Assembly: GCF_024437655.1 (NCBI RefSeq)
Contig: NZ_JANBVF010000001.1
Coordinates: 186,001 to 250,000, forward strand
DNA length: 64,000 nucleotides
Reading direction: 5' to 3'
Source of the DNA: Chitinolyticbacter albus
Lineage (GTDB): Bacteria; Pseudomonadota; Gammaproteobacteria; Burkholderiales; Chitinibacteraceae
Translations under genes and position numbers: made by a program
Notes under the pieces: generated by a model
Seen by the model: the letters and a program-made list of their open reading frames with translations, nothing else
Database searches by the model: none
What the model was told of the DNA's origin: nothing
Shown: positions 1 to 7,816 of the stretch, piece by piece
Layout of the letters: every line of letters starts with the position of its first letter
Position numbering within the stretch: position 1 is the stretch's first letter

Positions 1-299
1 ACGAACAGCGGCGCGTAACCGGTATCGGCAAGCGCGGCCTCGATGCCCTTGAGCGATTCGCTGTAGAACGGACTGGCGATATCCTGGGTGACCACGCCCA
101 CCGTCATCGAACGGCCGCGTGCCAAGTTCTGCGCCATGACATTGGGCCGATAGTTGAGCGCGGCGATCGCGGCTTCGACGCGCGCTCGCTTGGCGTCGCT
201 CACCTTGGCCGTGCCGTTGAGGATGCGCGAAACGGTACTGGGCGACACGCCGGCCTGGCGCGCGACCTGATCCAGCGTGGTGGTGGCTCTATCGTTCAT
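1..299 (-). CDS. LacI-family transcriptional regulator, 5' part (cut by window start)
   Basis: The first 99 residues are visible; the rest lies outside the window. They contain the typical LacI N-terminal helix-turn-helix (TLDQVARQAGVSPSTVSRIL, residues about 8-27). The hinge region (NYRPNVMAQNLARG) follows, then the start of the periplasmic-binding-protein-like effector domain (VGVVTQDIASPFYSE). The start is the ATG at 297-299. It is divergent from the GH3 glucosidase gene, and a perfect LacI-type palindrome lies between them, so it probably represses that gene until a sugar inducer binds. The inducer cannot be told from this fragment. Confidence 0.93.
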   Translation of the reverse strand, partial: MNDRATTTLDQVARQAGVSPSTVSRILNGTAKVSDAKRARVEAAIAALNYRPNVMAQNLARGRSMTVGVVTQDIASPFYSESLKGIEAALADTGYAPLF

Positions 300-448
300 G
301 CCCGCATTCTCGTTACCCGCCTGACATTGCGTCAAGCCGGTGCGCGCGCTCGTTGCAGTCTCGCCGCTGGCACACGCCCCATCGGTGTGCACCACACACA
401 GACAAATCGCACCATTTCAGCCGATCGTCATAATTTTTTGCACAAAAC

Positions 449-477
449 TTGCACAAATCATTCAACCCGTTGATATT
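449..477 (+). promoter_or_regulatory. candidate promoter of the GH3 gene
   Basis: A TTGCAC -35-like hexamer (449-454) is followed after 17 bp by GATATT (472-477). The same 9-mer TTGCACAAA also occurs 11 bp upstream (438-446), giving a direct repeat. The -10 runs straight into the LacI-type palindrome, so bound repressor would block polymerase. The -10 matches the consensus at only four of six positions. Confidence 0.45.
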
Positions 478-492
478 TGAAAGCGCTTTCAA
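477..492. promoter_or_regulatory. LacI-family operator, perfect 16-bp palindrome
   Basis: TTGAAAGCGCTTTCAA is a perfect palindrome with the central CG typical of LacI/GalR-family operators. It lies between the divergent LacI-type regulator and the GH3 gene, about 95 bp before the GH3 start codon. No second copy was noticed in the window. Confidence 0.85.
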
Positions 493-585
493 TAAACAAA
501 GTCGCAAGGCATCACGCTTGAGGGGTGACCTGCGCCCAACATCCGCCGTACATGTGTGCTATTCCAGCCAGGAGAATTCGAAACT

Positions 586-3500
586 ATGAAACCATTACCA
601 TGGCGCTGGCGGCTCGGTGCCGCCGCGTTAGCCACTCTGGCCGTAGCCGGGTGCATATTGGAAGAACCCATATTGCCGCTTGAAGAGCTACAAGACTGGC
701 CCCCCATCAATAGCGCAATCCCGAAAGACCCGGCCATCGAGGCCAAGGTCGATGCGCTGTTGGCGACCATGACGCTCGAAGAGAAAGTCGGGCAGATGAC
801 CCAGGTCGAGATCGCAGAAGTGACGCCGGACGAAATCCGCCAGTACCACATCGGCTCGGTACTCAACGGCGGCGGCTCCTTCCCCGGCCAGAACAAGGCG
901 GCCACCGTCAATGACTGGCTGGCACTGGCGGACAGCCTCTGGACCGCTTCGATGGACCCGTCCAACCCCCACCAGATTCCGCTGATCTGGGGCACGGATG
1001 CCGTGCACGGTCACAACAATGTGCGCGGCGCGACGATGTTCCCGCACAACATCGGCCTGGGCGCCGCGCGCGCGCCCAACCTGATGAAGCGCATTGCGGA
1101 AGTCACCGCCCGCGAAGTGGCCGCAACCGGCATCGACTGGGCGTTCGCCCCGACGCTGGCCGTGGTGCGCGACGATCGCTGGGGTCGTACCTACGAGGGC
1201 TTCAGCGAGAACCCCGAAATCACGGCGGCCTATGGCGGCAAAATCATCGAAGGGCTGCAAGGCGCCCTGGCCAAGGACGCCCGGCCGAACGAGCGCGTCG
1301 TGGCCACGGCCAAGCACTTCATTGGCGACGGCGGCACCGACCAGGGCAAGGATCAGGGTGTGACCATCGTCACCGAGCACGAACTGCTCAATATCCATGC
1401 CCGCGGCTACTTCCCCGCGCTCAATGCTGGCGCGCAAACGGTGATGGCCTCGTTCAACAGCTGGCAGGACAAGGCGGCCGGTGAAGGCGCCAAGGCCTAC
1501 AAGATGCACGGCAACAAGTATCTGCTGACCGACGTGCTCAAGACCAAGATGGGTTTCGACGGCTTTATCGTGTCCGACTGGAACGGCAACGGCCAGCTCA
1601 CCACCGGCAACAGCAACAGCCCGCGCAATTGCAGCAACAGCGATTGCCCTGAAGCGATCAATGCCGGCATCGACATGGTAATGGTGCCGTATCGCGACGA
1701 GTGGAAAGCCTTCATCGCCAACACCATCGCCAGCGTGCAGTCGGGCGAGATCCCGCAGGCGCGTATCGATGACGCGGTACGTCGCATCCTGCGTGTGAAA
1801 TACCGTGCGGGCCTGTTTACCAAGCCCAAGCCGTCGGCCCGCTTGGTCAATCACGAGATCGGCACCGAGGAAAACCGCGCCGTCGCGCGCGAAGCGGTAC
1901 AGAAATCGCTGGTGCTGCTGAAGAACAACGGCAACGTACTGCCGCTGTCGCGCAAGGCCAAGATCCTGGTCGCGGGCAAGAGCGCCGACAGTCTGTCCAA
2001 CCAGAACGGCGGCTGGTCGCTTTCCTGGCAGGGCACGGGCAACACAAACGCCGACTTCGGCGGCGGCACCACGCTGTGGGGCGCCGTGCAGAAGATCGCG
2101 CCCAATGCCGTGCTCGATACCAGTACCACCGGTGCGCTGGCCAACAACACGTTCGATGCGGCCATCGTCGTCATCGGCGAGACCCCGTATGCCGAAGGCC
2201 TGGGCGATATCGGCAAGACCAAGACCTTGGAACTGGCCAAGCTGCGCCCCGAGGACATCACGCTGATCGATGCGCTCAAGGCGAAGGGCGTGAAGAAGAT
2301 CGTCACCGTGCTGTATTCGGGTCGACCGCTCTATGCCAACAAGGAGCTGAACCGCTCGGACGCCTTCGTCGCCGCCTGGTTGCCAGGTACCGAGGGTGAC
2401 GGCATTGCCGACGTGCTGTTCCGCAACAAGGCCGGCAAGGTCAACGTCGACTTCAACGGCAAGCTGTCGTACTCGTGGCCAGGCGCGGCATGCCAGACCC
2501 CGCTCAACGTCGGCGACGCTGGCTATGCGCCGCAATTCGCCTATGGCTATGGTCTGAGCTACGCCCTGGGTGGCACCGTGGCCGCACTTGACGAAACCAG
2601 CGCCGATATCGGTTGCGGCGTGACCAGCGGTGGCGGCACGGCCGATACTCCGATCTCCTTCTTCGATCGCGGCAATGCCGATGGCTGGAACATGAAGGTA
2701 GCGGCGCCGTCCAAGTGGAGCGGCGTGGTCATCGCGCAGGCCAGCAGTGCCAGTACCTCGACGCCGAATGGTGAAATCACTGCCACCCCGGTCGACGACA
2801 AGAGCGGCATCCAGTGGAGTGCGATCAAGGCCAAGTGGAACAACGCCGAGGGTCAGCTCTATATCCAGAGCGCGGTCGAAGCCGAGACGCAGAACCTGCA
2901 GCCCTATCTGAACGCCGGCGGCGCGCTGGTATTTGATGCCCGCGTCAGCGTGGCGCCAACGGCACCGGTGAAGGCCCGCATCGACTGCGTCTACCCCTGC
3001 ATCGGCGAGATCGACGTCACCACCGCGATCCAGGCGCTGCCGGTCGGCAACTGGACCGAGGTCGCGATTCCGCTGCAATGCTTCGCCGACAAGGGCACCG
3101 ACTTCACCGCGATCAACACGCCGCTCCTGATCTACAGCTCGGGCCAGTTCGAGCTGTCGGTGGGCAATGTGCGCTGGGAGCCGAACCGCGCCGGCAACGT
3201 GCCGTGCGATGGCGCCAGCGCCGATCCGGTCACCGTGCTCGATGCCCCGCGCGACGTGTACGTGAACGGCATCGCGGACCCGGCGCTGTTCGACGTACCG
3301 GGCAGCTGGTCGTACGGCAGCGGCAGCATCGCACTCAACGCCAATTTCGATGACGCTGGCGAGAAAGTGGTCGATGTGACCTACAACGGCTTGAAGGAAG
3401 GCGGCGGCAATGGCTCCATCTTCTTCCCGGTGAAGTCGCCCAACCTGTTCGACGTCAGCGCCGTCGCCGCCACCGGTGGCGTGCAGTTCGAACTGCGGGT

Positions 3501-3777
3501 GCTCGACTACGGCGGCAGCACGCAGCCGTTCTGGGTGAAGCTCGTCTGCGCGCGCAAGCCCGACACCTGCCGCACCGGTGATCTGACGACCCTGGTCGGC
3601 CGCCCGGCGCTGGGCGTGTGGACCACGGTGCAGCTGCCGTTCTCCGGCCCTGGCTACGACGCCAGCTGGAATCCGGCCAAGCTGAGCTCGGTACTGGAAA
3701 TGCTGCCTGCCTGGGATGACCAGGCCGGGACCATCCACTTCCAGATCCGCCGCGTGCGCATGCTGACTCAGCTGTAA
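586..3777 (+). CDS. secreted GH3 beta-glucosidase/exoglucanase lipoprotein with two C-terminal beta-sandwich modules
   Basis: The protein has about 1063 residues. The N-terminus is a lipoprotein signal (hydrophobic stretch ending VAGC), so it is probably anchored to the outer membrane. A GH3 barrel covers roughly residues 50-390, with the catalytic nucleophile in GFIVSDWNG (Asp331). The GH3 alpha/beta sandwich domain follows to about 660. An ExoP-type galactose-binding-like module (about 690-860) and a second similar beta-sandwich (about 875-1063) complete it. Family members release glucose from the non-reducing ends of beta-glucans. The ATG at 586 was chosen because AGGAG lies at 570-574 and it opens the signal peptide; an in-frame GTG at 556 lacks both. 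The gene is probably repressed by the divergent LacI-type protein. The second module makes it longer than the usual 840-residue ExoP-like enzyme. Confidence 0.93.
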   Translation: MKPLPWRWRLGAAALATLAVAGCILEEPILPLEELQDWPPINSAIPKDPAIEAKVDALLATMTLEEKVGQMTQVEIAEVTPDEIRQYHIGSVLNGGGSFPGQNKAATVNDWLALADSLWTASMDPSNPHQIPLIWGTDAVHGHNNVRGATMFPHNIGLGAARAPNLMKRIAEVTAREVAATGIDWAFAPTLAVVRDDRWGRTYEGFSENPEITAAYGGKIIEGLQGALAKDARPNERVVATAKHFIGDGGTDQGKDQGVTIVTEHELLNIHARGYFPALNAGAQTVMASFNSWQDKAAGEGAKAYKMHGNKYLLTDVLKTKMGFDGFIVSDWNGNGQLTTGNSNSPRNCSNSDCPEAINAGIDMVMVPYRDEWKAFIANTIASVQSGEIPQARIDDAVRRILRVKYRAGLFTKPKPSARLVNHEIGTEENRAVAREAVQKSLVLLKNNGNVLPLSRKAKILVAGKSADSLSNQNGGWSLSWQGTGNTNADFGGGTTLWGAVQKIAPNAVLDTSTTGALANNTFDAAIVVIGETPYAEGLGDIGKTKTLELAKLRPEDITLIDALKAKGVKKIVTVLYSGRPLYANKELNRSDAFVAAWLPGTEGDGIADVLFRNKAGKVNVDFNGKLSYSWPGAACQTPLNVGDAGYAPQFAYGYGLSYALGGTVAALDETSADIGCGVTSGGGTADTPISFFDRGNADGWNMKVAAPSKWSGVVIAQASSASTSTPNGEITATPVDDKSGIQWSAIKAKWNNAEGQLYIQSAVEAETQNLQPYLNAGGALVFDARVSVAPTAPVKARIDCVYPCIGEIDVTTAIQALPVGNWTEVAIPLQCFADKGTDFTAINTPLLIYSSGQFELSVGNVRWEPNRAGNVPCDGASADPVTVLDAPRDVYVNGIADPALFDVPGSWSYGSGSIALNANFDDAGEKVVDVTYNGLKEGGGNGSIFFPVKSPNLFDVSAVAATGGVQFELRVLDYGGSTQPFWVKLVCARKPDTCRTGDLTTLVGRPALGVWTTVQLPFSGPGYDASWNPAKLSSVLEMLPAWDDQAGTIHFQIRRVRMLTQL

Positions 3778-3794
3778 CCCGCGGGTATTCGCCC

Positions 3795-3831
3795 AAACCA
3801 ACGGCCCGCTGCAAAGCGGGCCGTTGGTTTT
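3795..3831. terminator. bidirectional terminator hairpin
   Basis: A 15-bp perfect stem (3795-3809 with 3816-3830) closes a 6-nt loop. It ends in TTTT on the plus strand and begins with AAA, so it can also end transcripts from the minus strand. It lies between the convergent GH3 and YXWGXW genes. Confidence 0.9.
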
Positions 3832-3839
3832 AGTGCCGA

Positions 3840-4184
3840 TCAATCGTCATCGCGGTGACGGTCGCGATGCCGGTAGCGCGGCGGTTCGCGGTGCCTATCC
3901 CAGCCATAGTGATGGCCGCGCGGATGAGCGTGATGGCGCTTGTGCTCCCAGTAGCCATCACGCCAATACGGTCGTGGCTGATGGTAGTGGACCCAGCGGC
4001 CCGGCACCCAGACATAGTCGATCCGCGGCGGTGGCACATAGACCACATGCGGGGGAGGCGGGTACGGATAGCCCAGGTGGATGTCCACATCGACCTGGGC
4101 ACTGGCCGGCGCGGTCCATCCCAGCCCGATTGCCGCCCATGCCACCAGTAGCGCGTGCCTGCCAAAAGCTAAGTGCGTTTTCAT
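3840..4184 (-). CDS. secreted YXWGXW-repeat, His/Arg-rich small protein
   Basis: A 114-residue protein with a Sec signal peptide (cleavage after SAQ-like ASA, about residue 29). A Pro/Tyr/Val stretch with WVPGRW and DGYWEHKRHH follows, which fits the YXWGXW family. The C-terminus is dominated by His, Arg and Asp (RHRDRHRDDD). The start at 4184 has an AGGAG upstream (minus strand). Family members are small, often His-rich envelope proteins without a firm function. The His-rich tail could bind metal, but that is inference. Confidence 0.8.
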   Translation of the reverse strand: MKTHLAFGRHALLVAWAAIGLGWTAPASAQVDVDIHLGYPYPPPPHVVYVPPPRIDYVWVPGRWVHYHQPRPYWRDGYWEHKRHHAHPRGHHYGWDRHREPPRYRHRDRHRDDD

Positions 4185-4328
4185 GCCTAGTTCTCCTTGA
4201 ACTGGTGGGTGTCTGTGCACCCATGCGGCATCAACGCGGCCCATTCACTGGCCGATGACACGAATGGTGTGAACGGCATCACTGGCATGCGTGGGCGCGG
4301 CGCGGCAGGCAACGCTGCACCGTGCGGG

Positions 4329-4334
4329 TATCAT
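4329..4334 (+). promoter_or_regulatory. -10-like hexamer six bases before truC start
   Basis: TATCAT (5 of 6 to consensus) ends six bases before the ATG of truC, and no Shine-Dalgarno sequence is visible. Transcription would start at or next to the start codon, suggesting a leaderless mRNA. No good -35 was found. Confidence 0.35.
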
Positions 4335-4340
4335 CGCGGC

Positions 4341-5072
4341 ATGACCGCCCTGCCCCTGCTCTACTGTGATGACTACCTGGTTGCCGTGCACAAGCCTTCC
4401 GGCCTCCTGGTGCATCGCACCTCGCTCGATGCGCACGAAACGCGCTTTGCCATGCAGATGGTGCGCAACCAGCTGCGCCGCCGCGTCTACCCGGTGCATC
4501 GCCTCGACAAGGGCACATCCGGCGTGCTGCTGTTCGCGCTCGATGCCGATACCGGGCGCCAGCTGTCCTCGCTGTTCGAGCAGCGGCGCATCGACAAGGA
4601 TTACCTCGCCGTGGTGCGCGGCTGGCCCGATGTGGCCGGTGAGATCGATCACCCATTGGAGCGGCGCATCGACGATGCCGAGGCCTGGGGTGGCCCGATG
4701 CCGACCGGTGCGCAGGAGGCGTTCACCCGCTATCGGCGCCTCGCCACCGTCGAGCTGCCCTGGGCCATAGACCGCTATCCGCAGAGTCGTTACGCGCTCG
4801 TGGCACTCAAACCCGAGACCGGACGCCGCCACCAGTTGCGACGGCATCTGAAGCACATCAGCCATCCCATCATTGGCGACGCCACCTACGGCAAGGGCCG
4901 GCACAACCGCGCTTTCGCCGAGGCCTTCGGCGTGAGCCGGATGCTGCTGGCCTGCACGGCGCTGACGCTGCCCCACCCGGTTACCGGCGTGCCCTTCACC
5001 GTGCGCTGCCCGCTGGCGGACGACTTCCAGCGCGTGATCGATGCGCTAAGCTGGACCATCGCCGCGCCCTGA
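4341..5072 (+). CDS. truC: tRNA pseudouridine(65) synthase TruC
   Basis: A 243-residue RluA-type pseudouridine synthase. The catalytic motif HRLDKGTSG places the active-site Asp at residue 56. Later family blocks KPETGRRHQLRRHL and HPIIGDATYG are present. Length and opening (LPLLYCDDYLVAVHKPSG) match TruC, which modifies U65 of certain tRNAs, rather than the longer RluA/C/D enzymes that carry an S4 domain. The ATG at 4341 is the only start that fits the family N-terminus; the 144 bases before it in the same frame look non-coding. It stands alone on the plus strand. Confidence 0.87.
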   Translation: MTALPLLYCDDYLVAVHKPSGLLVHRTSLDAHETRFAMQMVRNQLRRRVYPVHRLDKGTSGVLLFALDADTGRQLSSLFEQRRIDKDYLAVVRGWPDVAGEIDHPLERRIDDAEAWGGPMPTGAQEAFTRYRRLATVELPWAIDRYPQSRYALVALKPETGRRHQLRRHLKHISHPIIGDATYGKGRHNRAFAEAFGVSRMLLACTALTLPHPVTGVPFTVRCPLADDFQRVIDALSWTIAAP

Positions 5073-5157
5073 TGCGCGCCGCCCGGACTATCCCCAATGG
5101 TCGGGTTGGCGACGCGCGGCACAATCGCAGCCACAACCACACGACGAGGTGCTGAGC

Positions 5158-6348
5158 ATGATGCGAGCGACGATGGCCCTGGCCTTGGGCACCGCGCTGT
5201 TCCTGACCGCTTGCGGCAAGCAGGCCGACCCGAACACTGCCTCGACCCCTGCGGCAGCGGCCGCGCAAGGCGGCGCGCGGGAAGTCAGGATCGGCTTCGC
5301 CGCACCGCTCACCGGCAACCAGGCGCATTACGGCAAGGGCTATCAGAACGGCGTGCAGCTGGCGATCGACGACGTGAACGCCGAAAGCCCGAAGCTAGGC
5401 GGCCAGGCGGTGCGGTTTGTGCTGATCGCCGAGGACGACATGGCCGATCCGCGCGCCGCAACGCAGGTTGCGCAAAAATTCGTCGACAGCAAGGTGGCCG
5501 GCATCATCGGCCACTTCAATTCCGGCACCTCGATTCCGGCTTCCAAGATCTATTCGGATGCCGGCATTCCCCAGATCGCCATGGCCACCGCGCCCGCCTA
5601 CACCCAGCAGGGCTTCAAGACCACGTTCCGCTCGATGACGTCCGACACGCAACAGGGCTCGGTAATGGGCCGCTACACGGTGCAAAAGCTGGGGGCGAAA
5701 AAGATCGCCATCATCGACGACCGCACCGCTTACGGCCAGGGCCTCGCCGACGAATTCGAGAAATCGGTCAAGGCGGCCGGCGGCGAGATCGTGAAGCGCG
5801 AATACACCACCGACAAGGAAACCGACTTCTCCGCCATCCTCACCGCGATCAAGGCCATCCAGCCCGACCTGATCTTCTATGGCGGCACCGACACGCAATC
5901 GGGCCCGATGGCCAGGCAGAAGAAGCGCCTGGGCATGACCGCGCCGCTGGTGTCGGGCGAGATGACGCGCTCCGAGACCTTTCTCAAGCTCGCCGGCCCC
6001 GAGGCAGAAGGCACGATCGCCTCGCTCGCCGGGCTGCCGCTGGAGCAGATGCCGGGTGGCAAGGCCTTCGAGGCCCGCTACAAGGCCAAGTACGGCGAAC
6101 TGGAAATCTATACCCCGTACGGCTACGACGCGGCGCGTACGCTGACCCAGGCGATGAAGAACGCCGATTCGGCCGATCCGGCGCGTTATCTGCCCGAGCT
6201 TGCCAAGATCCTGCACGCCGGCGTCACCTCGGGCAATATCAGCTATGACGACCATGGCGATCTAAAGGACGGCGCCATCACCGTCTACAAGGTGGTGAAG
6301 GGCCAATGGACGGTATTGGAAACCGTAGGCGGCCAGAGCGCGCCATAA
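5158..6348 (+). CDS. branched-chain amino acid-type ABC substrate-binding lipoprotein
   Basis: About 396 residues. The lipoprotein signal ends LFLTAC, then a low-complexity Ala/Gly linker leads into a type-1 periplasmic-binding fold (IGFAAPLTGNQAHYGKGYQNG, later IIGHFNSGTSIPASKIYSDAGI). This is the LivJ/LivK class that binds branched-chain amino acids or other small polar ligands. No permease or ATPase genes of the Liv system are near, so it is an orphan receptor here. The ATG at 5158 sits 8 bp after GAGG; the ATG at 5161 is equally possible. A trans-acting transporter or a sensory role are both open. Confidence 0.85.
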   Translation: MMRATMALALGTALFLTACGKQADPNTASTPAAAAAQGGAREVRIGFAAPLTGNQAHYGKGYQNGVQLAIDDVNAESPKLGGQAVRFVLIAEDDMADPRAATQVAQKFVDSKVAGIIGHFNSGTSIPASKIYSDAGIPQIAMATAPAYTQQGFKTTFRSMTSDTQQGSVMGRYTVQKLGAKKIAIIDDRTAYGQGLADEFEKSVKAAGGEIVKREYTTDKETDFSAILTAIKAIQPDLIFYGGTDTQSGPMARQKKRLGMTAPLVSGEMTRSETFLKLAGPEAEGTIASLAGLPLEQMPGGKAFEARYKAKYGELEIYTPYGYDAARTLTQAMKNADSADPARYLPELAKILHAGVTSGNISYDDHGDLKDGAITVYKVVKGQWTVLETVGGQSAP

Positions 6349-6441
6349 AGCGGCGCCGACTCGTCACTTTTGGGTGCGATCACGCGCGCCATCGCACCAG
6401 CTGCTTTACAATTGCCCCTTTACCAACCAGGACACGCCGCC

Positions 6442-6606
6442 ATGACGATGAAACGCACCGAGCTGGAAAAGCGCCGCGGCCTCAAGATCAACAGCAAGTT
6501 CAAGACTGCCGCCGTGCCGGATCGCTACGGCCAGAGCGGTGACACCCAGAAACTAGGCCTCAATCCGCTGGTCGCCAAGCTCTTGGGCCAGACCAAGCCA
6601 GACTGA
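6442..6606 (+). CDS. small basic conserved-looking protein, function unknown
   Basis: A 54-residue protein, rich in Lys and Arg at the N-terminus (KRTELEKRRGLKI). It has no signal peptide or membrane segment. I do not recognise a characterised family. A TACAAT -10-like hexamer lies at 6407-6412, about 30 bp before the ATG, and the coding sequence has the GC pattern of its neighbours, which supports a real gene. A nucleic-acid or ribosome partner would fit the charge but is a guess. Confidence 0.6.
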   Translation: MTMKRTELEKRRGLKINSKFKTAAVPDRYGQSGDTQKLGLNPLVAKLLGQTKPD

Positions 6607-6833
6607 GTCGCCCGGCGCCCGTCGGCAGGCCGTCGGTGATGGCCTTCAGGCCACGCTAAGGCCCGGTCTGCCACGATCCACGCCCGCGCGATGGCGATGG
6701 CAGAAGCACGCCGATCTCAGCCTGCCTGCCGCGCGACGCTGCCACTGCTAGCGCGCGCCTCCCGCGAAAATCCCGGTTGCATCGCCACCATTCATCGCCA
6801 ATCCTGTATGAGTGCTGACTCCTGCCGACAACG

Positions 6834-7196
6834 ATGAACCGCTACGTATTGCTGCTTGTCGCCGCTGCCCCCGTCACGACCTATGCAGCGGCGTCCCCTC
6901 AACCTGTCATCCCTGATGTGGCGCGGTGTTACGAGCGCCTGCTGGAGCGCGTACCCAAGCGCACGCCTTACACCAGCATCCTGGCAAGCGAGACCCAGCT
7001 TGCCCGCGGCCGCGTGGAGCGCTGGCAGGACCCGTTCTCGTCACGTATCACGCAAACGGTTCAATCCCGCGTCGTCATTCCCGGCACCGGCTGGCGCGAG
7101 CGCACCGAAGTCCCGCTCTGGCTGAAATGCGGGCTCAATAATGGCCAGATCGTGACCTGGGAGGTCGAGCGCCGGGTCAGCCAGCAACCCGGCTGA
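6834..7196 (+). CDS. secreted protein of unknown function
   Basis: A 120-residue protein with an N-terminal signal peptide (about residues 1-19, ending TYAAA). The mature part has two Cys (CYERLL and LKCGL) that could form a disulfide, and a basic and aromatic centre (RVERWQDPFSSRITQ). No family is recognised. The 227 bp upstream (6607-6833) contain no gene that I can see. It is convergent with the following gene, separated by 8 bp. Confidence 0.6.
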   Translation: MNRYVLLLVAAAPVTTYAAASPQPVIPDVARCYERLLERVPKRTPYTSILASETQLARGRVERWQDPFSSRITQTVQSRVVIPGTGWRERTEVPLWLKCGLNNGQIVTWEVERRVSQQPG

Positions 7197-7204
7197 TCGC
7201 AGTT

Positions 7205-7735
7205 TCAGGCGTCGCGATACTTCTGCATCAGCCGCACGTAGTGCGCGGCCGAATAGTTGAAGTGCGCCAGTTCCTCGCCGCTGAGCCGCCGCACCGCCTT
7301 GGCTGGCCGCCCCACATAGAGCCAGCCCGATTCCAGCACCTTGCCCGGCGACACCAGCGAGCCGGCACCGATCATCACGCGGTCCTCCACCACCACCCGG
7401 TCGAGCACGATGCTGCCCATGCCCACCAATACTTCGTTGCCTATGGTGCAGCCATGCAACATCACGCCGTGACCGATGGTGACGCGCTCGCCGAGAATGA
7501 GCGGAGCGCCTTCCGGATCGTCCGGCCGCTTGTGCGTCACGTGCAGTACGCTGCAGTCCTGCACGTTGGAGTCGCTGCCGATGCGAATATGGTTGACGTC
7601 ACCGCGGATCACCGCGCCCGGCCACACCGATACATTGCTCGCCAGTACCACATCGCCGATCACCTGCCCCGCCTGGTGCACCCAGGCGCCCTGCCCCAGT
7701 TGCGGCACGATGCCGTCGAATTTCTCGATTGCCAT
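7205..7735 (-). CDS. gamma-carbonic anhydrase-like hexapeptide-repeat protein
   Basis: A 176-residue left-handed beta-helix protein of the YrdA/PaaY type. It shows the hexapeptide rhythm (VVLASNVSVWPGAVIRGD, NVQDCSVLHV) and the metal-ligand His positions seen in gamma-class enzymes (VTHKR, IGHGVMLHGC). Family members bind zinc as trimers; carbonic anhydrase activity is proven for only some, so the activity is uncertain. Cytoplasmic. It is divergent from prlC with 81 bp between them. Confidence 0.85.
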   Translation of the reverse strand: MAIEKFDGIVPQLGQGAWVHQAGQVIGDVVLASNVSVWPGAVIRGDVNHIRIGSDSNVQDCSVLHVTHKRPDDPEGAPLILGERVTIGHGVMLHGCTIGNEVLVGMGSIVLDRVVVEDRVMIGAGSLVSPGKVLESGWLYVGRPAKAVRRLSGEELAHFNYSAAHYVRLMQKYRDA

Positions 7736-7816
7736 TAGACTTCCCCATATCCAGCTTGAAATGATGCGCCCCGGCGCGCATCTGCATGATTAACGCATTC
7801 TAAACCGAGACCGACG

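Noticed and set aside
688-3843. 1051-codon open frame antisense to the GH3 gene
   Set aside because: High GC keeps antisense frames open. It has no domain, signal or ribosome site and is Arg/His/Gly-rich, while the plus-strand GH3 protein is unmistakable.
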